A stretch of DNA of 64,000 bases, from positions 3,045,501-3,109,500 of the forward strand of contig JAULJL010000029.1 of the NCBI GenBank assembly GCA_030761205.1, given 5' to 3'. Each line of letters opens with the position of its first letter. Position 1 is the stretch's first letter. The notes below the pieces were generated by a model that did not search any database, was not told the DNA's origin, and worked only from the letters and a program-made list of their open reading frames with translations. Both the position numbers and the translations under genes were made by a program. The DNA comes from Fremontodendron californicum. Its lineage: Eukaryota > Streptophyta > Magnoliopsida > Malvales > Malvaceae. This document shows positions 13,579-23,311 of the stretch, one piece after another.

Positions 13579-14240
13579 CTCATGGCATGGAGATGCAAAC
13601 AAGTCAAGAAGCAAAGTGAAAATACACATGCAAGGCATATCAATATGGAGTAGCCGAATGGCCATGTAACGAAATGATGGCATTTTATCATAGCATTTTC
13701 ATAAGCACATGGCATACTAAAATCAAAATGTACAAGTTCATGGCATGGAAATGCAAACAAGTCAAGAAGCAAAATGAAAATGCACATGCAAGGCATATTA
13801 AAATGGAGTAACCGAATGACCATACAACAATATATGAAAAATGCAAACATGTTTATAACATAAGACATGATACATGGAAAAAAATGCACAACATGAGCAT
13901 ATGAACACAATGGCCGAATATGCAAGGGAAGGTTATTAAGCATGGAATAGAAATATATAAGTAAATATAGCATAGAAAATAATATAAAGAACATATAAAA
14001 AATTTAACATAGACATGCAAAACAAATAACAAGCAAAACTAGTAAATAAAACAAGGAAAGTTAAGCTCTATGGTTGGTATCAAATGGGCATAGCCTCTCA
14101 CCTAACCGTAATCACTTGGTCTTGCCAAGATCATGAAGCCTTTCCATCTCAATAAATCAAAAAATAAACCATGCTAAACAGCAAAATTAAGGTGAGCTTC
14201 ATGGTAGGTAAAAATGGGCATAGCCTCTCTCCTAACCATG

Positions 14241-16284
14241 TGATAACTCGTATAATTATATAGTTTTTAGTTATGTTTTATTATTGTTTTGTGTCAAATA
14301 CGAGTTATTATTGTTTAGTCTAATTGTGTTTATGATCTTTTATATTTTTATGTAATTTGGTGTTTTTCACAAGTTTCTTTGAGTGATTTCAGATTACTAG
14401 AATTAAGGGCAAATCCAGTTCAGTTCCAGTTCCGACACATTTTGCCATATCAGCTATATCTGGAGTTTCACTGAAGCAATAAGGCTGAAATTTGTAGCCG
14501 TGCAAAGCTAAGAGGCATATCTATCTTTTTCATGTTTTATACTTCTTGAAACGGAGTCGTTTTCCCTAGCGAAATCGACCATCAAGTTGGCTGATGTGCA
14601 ATGACGTCTGTGCTGAACTGTTTTCGTATTTTGCCCATATCTGCTTATTCACATCAGAAAATGAGCTGATTCCAATGGCTATGGATCCGTAACTGATAGG
14701 GGAACCTTTTTCTAGAAGACCATGTGATCAGATCAGGCCTCTAATATTGACGAAATCGACCATCAAGTTGGCTGATGTGCAATGACGTCTGTGCTGACAT
14801 GTTTTCGTATTTTGCCCATATCTGCTTATCCACATCAGAACATGAGCTGATTCCAACGGCTATGGATCCGTAACTGATAGGGGAACCTTTTTCTAGAAGA
14901 CCATGTGATCAGATCAGGCCTCCAACATTGACGAAATCGACCATCAAGTTGGCTGATCAAAATTGTCATACAATATGACGAAAATTGTTAGAAAAATGCA
15001 CCCACCTATTATACCTACCTTTGAAATTTGTAAAGCTTGTCTCTTGTCATTTAGCCCTCCAAAATGTGTATAAATAGAGGGCCTTGGATGATTGTAGAGG
15101 ATCATATTGTACATTGGTAGGATATTAGCCATTGTAATAAAATTCTCTAAGTTTTCTTCTTCTTTCTTTTCTCTAGTTTTCTTTTTCTTTATTTTCTTCT
15201 TCTTCTTTCTTTCTTTTATTTCCTTCTTAGATTCTCTTTAATTTTATGTTTATGTTTACAATGCCTATGCTAGGCTAAACTTCTATTTGGTTAAGGGTGA
15301 TTTCAAAGCCCTAGACATGTTTTGTGATTGATTTTCAGATTCTATCTATCATTAATTTTCTATCAAAGTTGCTTATGTTCTTCTACAAGAATTGTTCATG
15401 ATGTTGTCTTGATTTATTTAGGTGTACAACTAGATAGATCTTGATAATTATCTATTGCTAGTTTAGGAGTCTTGATCCGTGTAATTGTCTTGATTTTCTA
15501 TTCATAAGTGGCAATTTGTGATTAATGATTATGGTCAAGTTTTCAATAATTGCAAAGTGGAATATAACCTAAGTTGAACAATCCGAGCTTATGTGTTTGT
15601 TGCTTAGATCAACCTATCTTTCTCATCATAAAGCTGCCATTAAATTGAATTTAGAGAGCTTATTCTAGGTTGTTTAATGGTTAGAGATTAAATAGAGAGC
15701 TTGTTCTATCTAACGACAAACTAAGGAAAGATTGGGATAACAGAGCTTGTTGTTATCTACGGTTGTTAACTTTGATAGTTGGTTGATATTGATAGATCTG
15801 AAATTGATTCTTAATGATGTCTAGTGGTGGAGAATGAAACCTTAACCATATTTTTCATATTTGATTCTTCTTACTTACTTGTTTTCTTACTTTTCTAGTT
15901 TGCTTATTTTTAAAAGTATATTTATTTTTATTGGCTGGTTATACCGCCTAATTTGTATATTAACTTTGTTTTATTTTTATTGGCTGGTTATACCGCCTAA
16001 TTTAGTATATATATTTTTATTGGCTGGTTATACCGCCTAATTTAGTATATATATTTTTATTGGCTGGTTATACCGCCTTGCATCTTATTCTTATTATTTA
16101 CTTTAGTTTAAATCTGGCTTCAAAAACCCCTTTTCTTTTATTGTTTTCTTTGAACGTAAGTTATAAACTAATAACTCATAGATTAAAACCCAATCCCTGA
16201 GGACTCGACCCTTGCTAATCATTATACTTACAATTGATCTTTTTAGTGCAAGGTTAAATAAGATACACTCTTTTGGGTGCATCA
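14241..16284 (+). repeat. 5' LTR of element A
   Basis: 2044 bp, TG...CA. It contains a 181-bp unit repeated in tandem (starts 14571, 14752 and a stub at 14933), a TATA box at 15069-15076, a C/T-rich stretch after about 15145, and four copies of GGCTGGTTATACCGCC at 15933, 15982, 16022 and 16062. The TATA position suggests U3 is roughly the first 0.85 kb and transcription begins shortly after. Confidence 0.93.
15069..15076 (+). promoter_or_regulatory. TATA box of element A 5' LTR
   Basis: TATAAATA within GTGTATAAATAGAGGG. The same octamer lies at 22091, 37062, 48677 and 58688 in the other Athila-type LTRs of the window. Confidence 0.75.
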
Positions 16285-16290
16285 AATTTT

Positions 16291-16308
16291 TGGCGCCGTT
16301 GCCGGGGA
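16291..16308 (+). promoter_or_regulatory. Primer binding site of element A (tRNA-Asp type)
   Basis: TGGCGCCGTTGCCGGGGA lies 6 bp after the LTR end. It is the reverse complement of the 3' end of plant tRNA-Asp(GUC) as I recall it, including CCA. This primer is usual for Athila elements. Element B has the same site at 38287-38304; element C has it with one added G. Confidence 0.85.
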
Positions 16309-16428
16309 TTGTTTTCTTTAGTTTATTTGTTACTTGGTTTATTCTTATTTTCAGTTCTAATTAGTTATATTTTCTTGTACATACAAGTTTTTCTTATCAA
16401 ATTTTGAAAAAAAAAAAAAAAAAAAACG

Positions 16429-17367
16429 ATGGAATTGAGCAATCTGACACTTGAAGAGTTGGTGGCATACATGAACATGGAAAATCAACAAGCCAATCTC
16501 ACCTACCCAGTTCAACAATTGGCCATGGGAGGATGTCAAGGCCATCAATGGTTCCAAGACCAACAGTATGATCATTACTCAAACACTTACCATGAGGGAT
16601 GGTGGGATCATACTAATTATGGCTACTCGAAAAATTACCAAGAAGTAGATCCTTATGCCAATTACACTCATCCATCTAGCTTCAATCAATCATGGTCCCA
16701 AGAACCAGATCTTTTTCAACCACCACATATGACTCAAAACTCAGGTACTTCTTTAGAAGATCTTGTCTATTCTCTTGTTACTGATACATTGCAATTTCAA
16801 CAGGAAACAAGGGCAAGCATCCAGAGTTTGGAAAAGCAAATGATCCAATTGACTAGTAGTATGGTGGGATGGGTAGCACAAAGATCTGAAGAACTCCCTG
16901 CCCAAACAATGATTAACCCAAAGGAGAATACTACTATTGTGACCTTGAGGAATGAGGAACAAGATGAGGATGAGACAGAATTAGAGATGGATTATATTCT
17001 TGAGGATAATGAAGCCACAAATACAAATAAGAGTATTTCGGCACCTGAGGTAACGTTTAAAGTTCCACTTTTTACTAATGTTTCTTCTCCACCTTTTCCT
17101 AGTAGATTTGCAAAGTTCAAAGAGGAGGAACATGAACAAGACATGCTGGAAACCTTAAACAGTTTGTTTGTGGATGCCATTCAACAAGTACCAAAAGATG
17201 CACCATTCCTCAATGAGCAATGCACTACAAAGGATGATGGAATAATACTTATAGTGGAGAATGCATCTACTTTTGTGCAAAGAAAGCTTCCTATCAAACG
17301 CTCAAATTTGGGAAGTTTCATGTATGAGCCTAACAAGCCTAAAAAGCCAAGAAGGGGTGTTGGTTAG
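16429..17367 (+). CDS. Gag-derived protein lacking capsid and zinc knuckle
   Basis: 312 residues from an ATG 145 bp after the LTR. It matches only the linker of the element B polyprotein between the zinc knuckle and the protease: the VQQLA, MGG, YDxYSNTYxxGW, QNSGTSLEDLV, FQQETxxSI, SQT/AQT-MxNPxEN, PPFPxRxAKxKxEE and DAIxQVP blocks occur in the same order. The capsid region, the CCHC knuckle and everything from protease on are missing. The middle has an acidic insert (about residues 175-198). It is open despite strong divergence from element B, so it may be translated. It could be a structural or RNA-packaging remnant; no enzymatic role is visible. Confidence 0.65.
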   Translation: MELSNLTLEELVAYMNMENQQANLTYPVQQLAMGGCQGHQWFQDQQYDHYSNTYHEGWWDHTNYGYSKNYQEVDPYANYTHPSSFNQSWSQEPDLFQPPHMTQNSGTSLEDLVYSLVTDTLQFQQETRASIQSLEKQMIQLTSSMVGWVAQRSEELPAQTMINPKENTTIVTLRNEEQDEDETELEMDYILEDNEATNTNKSISAPEVTFKVPLFTNVSSPPFPSRFAKFKEEEHEQDMLETLNSLFVDAIQQVPKDAPFLNEQCTTKDDGIILIVENASTFVQRKLPIKRSNLGSFMYEPNKPKKPRRGVG

Positions 17368-17756
17368 GTTGGACAACTTAAATCAGTACTAATTGGGAAG
17401 GCAGTCCAATTAATGAAGAAATTACCAACCTGCCATACTCAGATTTGCTTTCTTTTCCTTTTATTATCTTTTATTGTTTTTATTTATTTATTTTTATTTT
17501 TATTTGTTTGGTATTTTAGGATTTTATTTAGAGTGTTTTGTTTTTGAGTTTTTTTTTTTTTTTTTATGTTATTTTTCTTTCTGATCCTTGTTTTGAAAAT
17601 AACTAGATGTAAATATAATTTTTATTTTTTTTAACCCCGGTTAAATGGCGGATAACGGTACTCCGTGATTATTTAAATCGGTTCCATCAGCTACCCACAA
17701 AACTGATATTGTATATAAATTTCTCTTTCAATTTCTCTTTTATTTTTTTTTTCAGG
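17368..17756 (+). other. Spacer with TATA-like and splice-acceptor signals before the cysteine-motif gene
   Basis: From about 17510 it matches the spacer of element B. It carries AACCCCGGTTAAATGGCGG and GATAACGGTACTCCG, a TATATAAAT at 17711-17719, and a T/C tract ending TTTTTCAG at 17755, immediately followed by G-ATG. This could be an internal promoter, a 3' splice site, or both. Confidence 0.45.
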
Positions 17757-18293
17757 ATGGATGATATTCTCACAAGATTGCAGAAACGATTTCCTCCTTT
17801 TCCTCGAAATATTTTACTGAAGCTTTACCAAGTTCGATTTGAAAGATTAAGAATGCTTATGCACAAAGGGATTCCTGGAGACATACGTTGGATAATTGAA
17901 GCCAAGGTACGTGAAGATGAATATCTTCCTGTTTTGCATTTACCAGGTACAGGTAGAAGCACTTTTGCAAAGAAGCGACGAGCAAAGCGCATGAGTTCAA
18001 ATTGCCACAAATGTGCACGATGGACGTGTAACGGTAAATGTCGTTCTATTGGGATTCCGTCCTCTAATCGAGATGATAAAATTGAATTCATTAAGGATGG
18101 ATTGAGTAAGGAGAATTTGGGTAATATCCAACTTTCTCTTGAGACGCATCCTAGTGGAGACGTACAAAGAGAAATTCTTGATTTATGGCCGCAATTCCAA
18201 AGGGAATGGCAACATCTTGGGAATCTGATGTTAAAAGACCCTGTTTGCCAGCTTGTAAGAAAACTGGATGGGAAGCATATCCTCGACTCATAG
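17757..18293 (+). CDS. Basic four-cysteine putative nucleic-acid-binding protein (element A)
   Basis: 178 residues. The ATG is chosen because it follows a polypyrimidine-CAG acceptor directly and is the start shared with element B. Order: hydrophobic/basic N-terminal helix-like region (residues 1-55, LLKLYQVRFERLRMLM), then GRSTFAKKRRAKR (66-78), then C83-x2-C86-x4-C91-x3-C95 with H84, then a mixed-charge C-terminal half with DLWPQFQREW. A basic patch followed by a small cysteine cluster suggests zinc and RNA/DNA binding. The same layout (GRS, basic run, Cys-His-x-Cys, then more Cys, then GI and FI..G) occurs in the cysteine-rich proteins of carla-like plant viruses, so viral origin is possible, but the finger spacing is shorter. 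It is not an Athila envelope protein as far as I can tell. Function unknown. Confidence 0.7.
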   Translation: MDDILTRLQKRFPPFPRNILLKLYQVRFERLRMLMHKGIPGDIRWIIEAKVREDEYLPVLHLPGTGRSTFAKKRRAKRMSSNCHKCARWTCNGKCRSIGIPSSNRDDKIEFIKDGLSKENLGNIQLSLETHPSGDVQREILDLWPQFQREWQHLGNLMLKDPVCQLVRKLDGKHILDS

Positions 18294-18683
18294 AAGGCGT
18301 TTAAGCCGTTTCTGGACGTAAAACCAGAGGAAGATGTGAGCCACAATCACAACTACAATAAATGACTTCTCAGCTTTTGGTTTGATTTGCAATAACTTTA
18401 TTTTGGTTTAATTTACGTGTTGTTCGATTTGTGTAACTATTCTCGTTTTTTTTTTTTTTTTTATTATTTGTCTTTTACGGTTGATTTTTTCTTCTCTTTT
18501 TGATTTTCTTCCTGAAATCACGCAAAAATCTTTTGTTAGGTTAACATTTTCTTCTGACAGGTCAGATACACTTTCGGCGACATTATTACTCTTGTCTGAT
18601 TCACTACTCAGTCCTCTATATATTACACCATGTACTCATTCTCTTTCAGGCACTCGAAAAAAAGAAAAAAAAAAGAAAAAAAA
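18294..18683 (+). promoter_or_regulatory. Leader of the LOG-like gene with acceptor sites
   Basis: Pyrimidine-rich spacer with several AG acceptors: TTCTTCTGACAG (ends 18560), ACTACTCAG (ends about 18611) and CATTCTCTTTCAG (ends 18649). An A-rich run precedes the ATG and differs in length from element B. It also holds CTATATATTAC, a weak TATA-like word. It reads as the intron end or leader of a spliced subgenomic mRNA. Confidence 0.45.
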
Positions 18684-19331
18684 ATGGAAAGTACTTCGTC
18701 CCAACGCATTAAAAAAATTTGTGTTTTTGGAGGTGCTTATCCAGGGAAAAATAACATATTCGCTGATGAAGCCATAAGAGTTGGAGTAATACTTGGCCAA
18801 CAAAAGATCCACTTGATTTATGGAGGCGGTAGTACGGGTTTAATGGGAGCAGTCGCTACAGCAGCACACGCCGGAGGAAGTCCAGTTCTAGGAATCGTGC
18901 CAAAACTATTCACAGATTTTTGTGGACCTACCTTGGGTAAGGAAATACAAGTCTGGAGTATCCCTGAACGGATAACAATCATGTACCATTCTGCCGATGC
19001 ATTCATTGCTTTACCAGGAGGTCTGGGTACATTGGAAGAAATAGCTTGCGTGGCTTCTTGGTCATCTTTGGTCACAAATAAGAAACCCATTGGTTTGCTT
19101 AATATTAATGGTTATTTTAGTAATTTGCTTTCATATTTAGATAATGCTGTGGATAATGGATTCATGTTTTCAGAGGCAAGGAGAACCATAATTTCTGCTA
19201 CAACCATTGAAGATTTACTCAAAAAGCTCCAAGCTTATGAGTATTTATCTGCTACGGTTGTTTCGCAAACGCCCGGAAAAAGAAAAAGAGATATGGACGA
19301 GCAAGGAGTGGATTGCACTTTGTCTTTGTGA
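18684..19331 (+). CDS. LOG: LOG-family cytokinin riboside monophosphate phosphoribohydrolase-like (element A)
   Basis: 215 residues, intronless. LOG enzymes release active cytokinin bases from their nucleotides. Visible family signatures: KKICVFGGAYPGK (10-22, phosphate loop region), LIYGGGSTGLMG (44-55), GGSPVLGIVPK (64-74), SADAFIALPGGLGTLEE (103-119) containing the family hallmark PGGxGTxxE, PIGLLNINGYF (135-145) and a C-terminal helix with EDLLKKLQAY. Length matches plant LOGs. Departures: the usual Cys-Gly-Ser-Ser of the first loop is GGAY, and the HQRK-type segment is PERI (R96 kept, Lys lost). The tail has a basic NLS-like GKRKRD (198-203) not typical of LOG. Host LOG genes have introns, so capture through mRNA is inferred. 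Activity is plausible but unproven. Confidence 0.9.
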   Translation: MESTSSQRIKKICVFGGAYPGKNNIFADEAIRVGVILGQQKIHLIYGGGSTGLMGAVATAAHAGGSPVLGIVPKLFTDFCGPTLGKEIQVWSIPERITIMYHSADAFIALPGGLGTLEEIACVASWSSLVTNKKPIGLLNINGYFSNLLSYLDNAVDNGFMFSEARRTIISATTIEDLLKKLQAYEYLSATVVSQTPGKRKRDMDEQGVDCTLSL

Positions 19332-21225
19332 CATTATCTAACATTTTGATTGTTGTGTCTCAGTTATAATAAGTGGTTAGCAACCTCTACAGGTAATATC
19401 TCCTAAATTTTACCTTCTTAAAAAAAAAAAAAAGTTTGTTGTGTTTTAAGCAATTTAGAAGTATTCATTCTGAACAAGGTCTGAGTAAGGGAGACTTGAG
19501 ACATACCTTGTCAGTTTGATTTTAATCTTTTTACGTTTACTTGTTAATTTTTGTTTAGTATTTTAGGATTATTTAGGTTGCATGAGTTTGTTTTGTTTTG
19601 AGTCTAGTTATTCCTATTCTTATGTTATTAGTTCTTTTCTCTTACACATGATTCTTTCATTTGGGTTAATAGACTTACATTGAGGACAATGTAAGAATTA
19701 AGTGTGGGGGGAATGATTTAGGATTTCTTTTATTTTTGTCTACTATTTTTTTTTTTATGAGTCTTTATTATTATTATTATTTTTTAGTGTGTTTTAGTTC
19801 CTTTTTAATACAATGATGAGATATGAATTGCATAAGTCTAAAACATATTTATTAGTGAGAAGATTTTCATGAGAATTGAGCTTGATGTCAACCTTTTTAT
19901 GAGCCAATGTTAATATGATATGTTGATTGAGAAAGAAGCATGTTTAGACTTAATCTGACTTGTATAATCATTCTTGTGAGTTTTTGAGCCTAAAATGATT
20001 GATGCATTATACAAATCAATCTAATTTCTTTCTTGAGTGCTCTTATGATTACATGATTCTCTAGAACTTGCTTTAAACCATTTGAGACTATATTGATGCA
20101 TGTGACAACATGAATATGATAGAGGCATTAGGATTTTTAGCCAGGGCCAAACAACCATCCCTTATTGATTTCCAAGAGAACACACCCTTAGTGAACCAAT
20201 TTGAGCCTACATTGAATAAGCTATCTCTTTGGTAACCATAACTTGTCCCTAACCTAAATATACTTATATCTTTACCTTTGTTCCAAAGATGAATTAGCAT
20301 GATTTGAGACAAGTTGCAAAGACAAGGGATATTTTTTTGGTTAGAAACAAGAAATAAGTGTGGGGGGAAAAGAAAAGAAAAGTCAAGAGAAAAAGAAATG
20401 GAATACTGGCAAATACATTCCTATATAAAAAAAAATGAATCATCTCTTGAATTTGTGGAAAAAGAAAAAGATGTTACAAAGTTGTTTAGAATGAAGAAAA
20501 GGCCCAACATGAATATCCGGCCTAGGTGACTATGTACTTGTAAAGAGTTTTGAGAAGTTTCTTTGTATAATCTTTTTATGTCTCTAAACTTTATGAACTC
20601 TTTGGAACCTTTGTGATATCTTTATCCTTTTGTTCTTCAACCACATTACAAACCCCTTGGCCCCATTACAACCTTGATTAAAGACCTCTTGATTTATGAA
20701 GTTGCATGATCGTTTAGTAGAGAATAGGTGGACAAGCAAGCATATGGTAGAAGTGTTTTCATGAGATTGATTGAGTGTAAACACTTTACCACTACTTTAA
20801 AGAGTGAAAATCAAGAGAGTATCCCATGTGAGAAGTTGAGATTAAATTTGAACATGCACTATTTTGATTGAGATATGTTATGCTAATATTGGCTTAACTC
20901 AAACAATTTACATTCAAGCATGATTTTTTGTGAAATTTTTTTAGCTATTGATTAGTTTATAAGACTTGTTCAAATATTGTCTCTAATTTGTATTGAAAGG
21001 ATTAGGAGTAAATATTTTTAGTATATGTAGTTTATTTATATGTAGTTTATTTATATTTTAATTTTTCAATGTTTGTGGGTATCGTTCTAGTAAACCCTCA
21101 CGAGACTAAACTCGTCCACTAGGGACACCTAGGGGTTTAAAGGCTTGTGTCACATGCTAAGTGCCACCGTGATTTCCTACGAAAGTGGATTAGATTAGAT
21201 TTTCTTATTTTATTTTTATTGAGTC
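19332..21225 (+). other. 3' non-coding region of element A
   Basis: No gene. It contains an A14 tract near 19420, a GAACAAGGTCTGAGTAAGGG block (single here, double in B), a hairpin ACATTGAGGACAATGT at about 19676 followed by GTGTGGGGGG (19702-19711), a second AAGTGTGGGGGG near 20356, and a conserved CTCACGAGACTAAACTCG block near 21098. Regularly spaced G-runs suggest secondary polypurine tracts or RNA structure. Confidence 0.6.
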
Positions 21226-21262
21226 GTTGCTAGGGACTAGCAACAATCTAAGTGTGGGGGTG
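21226..21262 (+). promoter_or_regulatory. Hairpin and polypurine tract of element A
   Basis: The inverted repeat GTTGCTAG/CTAGCAAC (21226-21244, 3-nt loop) precedes AAGTGTGGGGGTG (21250-21262), which abuts the 3' LTR. This is the expected plus-strand primer site. Confidence 0.75.
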
Positions 21263-23306
21263 TGATAACTCGTATAATTATATAGTTTTTAGTTATGTTT
21301 TATTATTGTTTTGTGTCAAATACGAGTTATTATTGTTTAGTCTAATTGTGTTTATGATCTTTTATATTTTTATGTAATTTGGTGTTTTTCACAAGTTTCT
21401 TTGAGTGATTTCAGATTACTAGAATTAAGGGCAAATCCAGTTCAGTTCCAGTTCCGACACATTTTGCCATATCAGCTATATCTGGAGTTTCACTGAAGAA
21501 ATAAGGCTGAAATTTGTAGTCGTGCAAAGCTAAGAGGCATATCTATCTTTTTCATGTTTTATACTTCTTGAAACGGAGTAGTTTTCCCTAGCGAAATCGA
21601 CCATCAAGTTGGCTGATGTGCAATGACGTCTGTGCTGAACTGTTTTCGTATTTTGCCCATATCTGCTTATTCACATCAGCAAATGAGCTGATTCCAATGG
21701 CTATGGATCCGTAACTGATAGGGGAACCTTTTTCTAGAAGACCATGTGATCAGATCAGGCCTCTAATATTGACGAAATCGACCATCAAGTTGGCTGATGT
21801 GCAATGACGTCTGTGCTGACATGTTTTCGTATTTTGCCCATATCTGCTTATCCACATCAGAAAATGAGCTGATTCCAACGGCTATGGATCCGTAACTGAT
21901 AGGGGAACCTTTTTCTAGAAGACCATGTGATCAGATCAGGCCTCCAACATTGACGAAATCGACCATCAAGTTGGCTGATCAAAATTGTCATACAATATGA
22001 CGAAAATTGTTAGAAAAATGCACCCACCTATTATACCTACCTTTGAAATTTGTAAAGCTTGTCTCTTGTCATTTAGCCCTCCAAAATGTGTATAAATAGA
22101 GGGCCTTGGATGATTGTAGAGGATCATATTGTACATTGGTAGGATATTAGCCATTGTAATAAAATTCTCTAAGTTTTCTTCTTCTTTCTTTTCTCTAGTT
22201 TTCTTTTTCTTTATTTTCTTCTTCTTCTTTCTTTCTTTTATTTCCTTCTTAGATTCTCTTTAATTTTATGTTTATGTTTACAATGCCTATGCTAGGCTAA
22301 ACTTCTATTTGGTTAAGGGTGATTTCAAAGCCCTAGACATGTTTTGTGATTGATTTTCAGATTCTATCTATCATTAATTTTCTATCAAAGTTGCTTATGT
22401 TCTTCTACAAGAATTGTTCATGATGTTGTCTTGATTTATTTAGGTGTACAACTAGATAGATCTTGATAATTATCTATTGCTAGTTTAGGAGTCTTGATCC
22501 GTGTAATTGTCTTGATTTTCTATTCATAAGTGGCAATTTGTGATTAATGATTATGGTCAAGTTTTCAATAATTGCAAAGTGGAATATAACCTAAGTTGAA
22601 CAATCCGAGCTTATGTGTTTGTTGCTTAGATCAACCTATCTTTCTCATCATAAAGCTGCCATTAAATTGAATTTAGAGAGCTTATTCTAGGTTGTTTAAT
22701 GGTTAGAGATTAAATAGAGAGCTTGTTCTATCTAACGACAAACTAAGGAAAGATTGGGATAACAGAGCTTGTTGTTATCTACGGTTGTTAACTTTGATAG
22801 TTGGTTGATATTGATAGATCTGAAATTGATTCTTAATGATGTCTAGTGGTGGAGAATGAAACCTTAACCATATTTTTCATATTTGATTCTTCTTACTTAC
22901 TTGTTTTCTTACTTTTCTAGTTTGCTTATTTTTAAAAGTATATTTATTTTTATTGGCTGGTTATACCGCCTAATTTGTATATTAACTTTGTTTTATTTTT
23001 ATTGGCTGGTTATACCGCCTAATTTAGTATATATATTTTTATTGGCTGGTTATACCGCCTAATTTAGTATATATATTTTTATTGGCTGGTTATACCGCCT
23101 TGCATCTTATTCTTATTATTTACTTTAGTTTAAATCTGGCTTCAAAAACCCCTTTTCTTTTATTGTTTTCTTTGAACGTAAGTTATAAACTAATAACTCA
23201 TAGATTAAAACCCAATCCCTGAGGACTCGACCCTTGCTAATCATTATACTTACAATTGATCTTTTTAGTGCAAGGTTAAATAAGATACACTCTTTTGGGT
23301 GCATCA
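21263..23306 (+). repeat. 3' LTR of element A
   Basis: 2044 bp, the same length as the 5' LTR with about five substitutions seen by eye (for example GCAATA to GAAATA, and AGTCGTT to AGTAGTT). TATA at 22091-22098. Followed by the target duplication CCATG at 23307. Confidence 0.93.
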
Positions 23307-23311
23307 CCATG

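Larger units (their letters stand above)
14241..23306 (+). mobile_element. Athila-type element A, non-autonomous, carries LOG cassette
   Basis: A 9066-bp element bounded by a 5-bp target duplication CCATG (14236-14240 and 23307-23311) and two 2044-bp LTRs starting TGATAACTCG and ending GGTGCATCA. It holds a tRNA-Asp-type primer site, a gag-derived frame, the four-cysteine protein gene, the LOG-like gene, hairpins and a polypurine tract. Capsid, protease, reverse transcriptase, RNase H and integrase are all absent. The region from about 17510 to 21262 is nearly the same as 43960-47889 of element B. I see only five differences between the two LTRs, so the insertion is young. It is nested in the Tat/Ogre LTR. 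Confidence 0.93.

Noticed and set aside
13417..13994. Overlapping minus-strand frames of 88 and 188 residues
   Set aside because: They run through the GC-rich hAT MITE and Tat/Ogre LTR repeats, so they are chance open frames.
17825..18346. 173-residue minus-strand frame opposite the cysteine-motif gene, also at 44265-44786
   Set aside because: Shadow of the plus-strand gene; the plus frame has the acceptor site, ATG context and domain logic.
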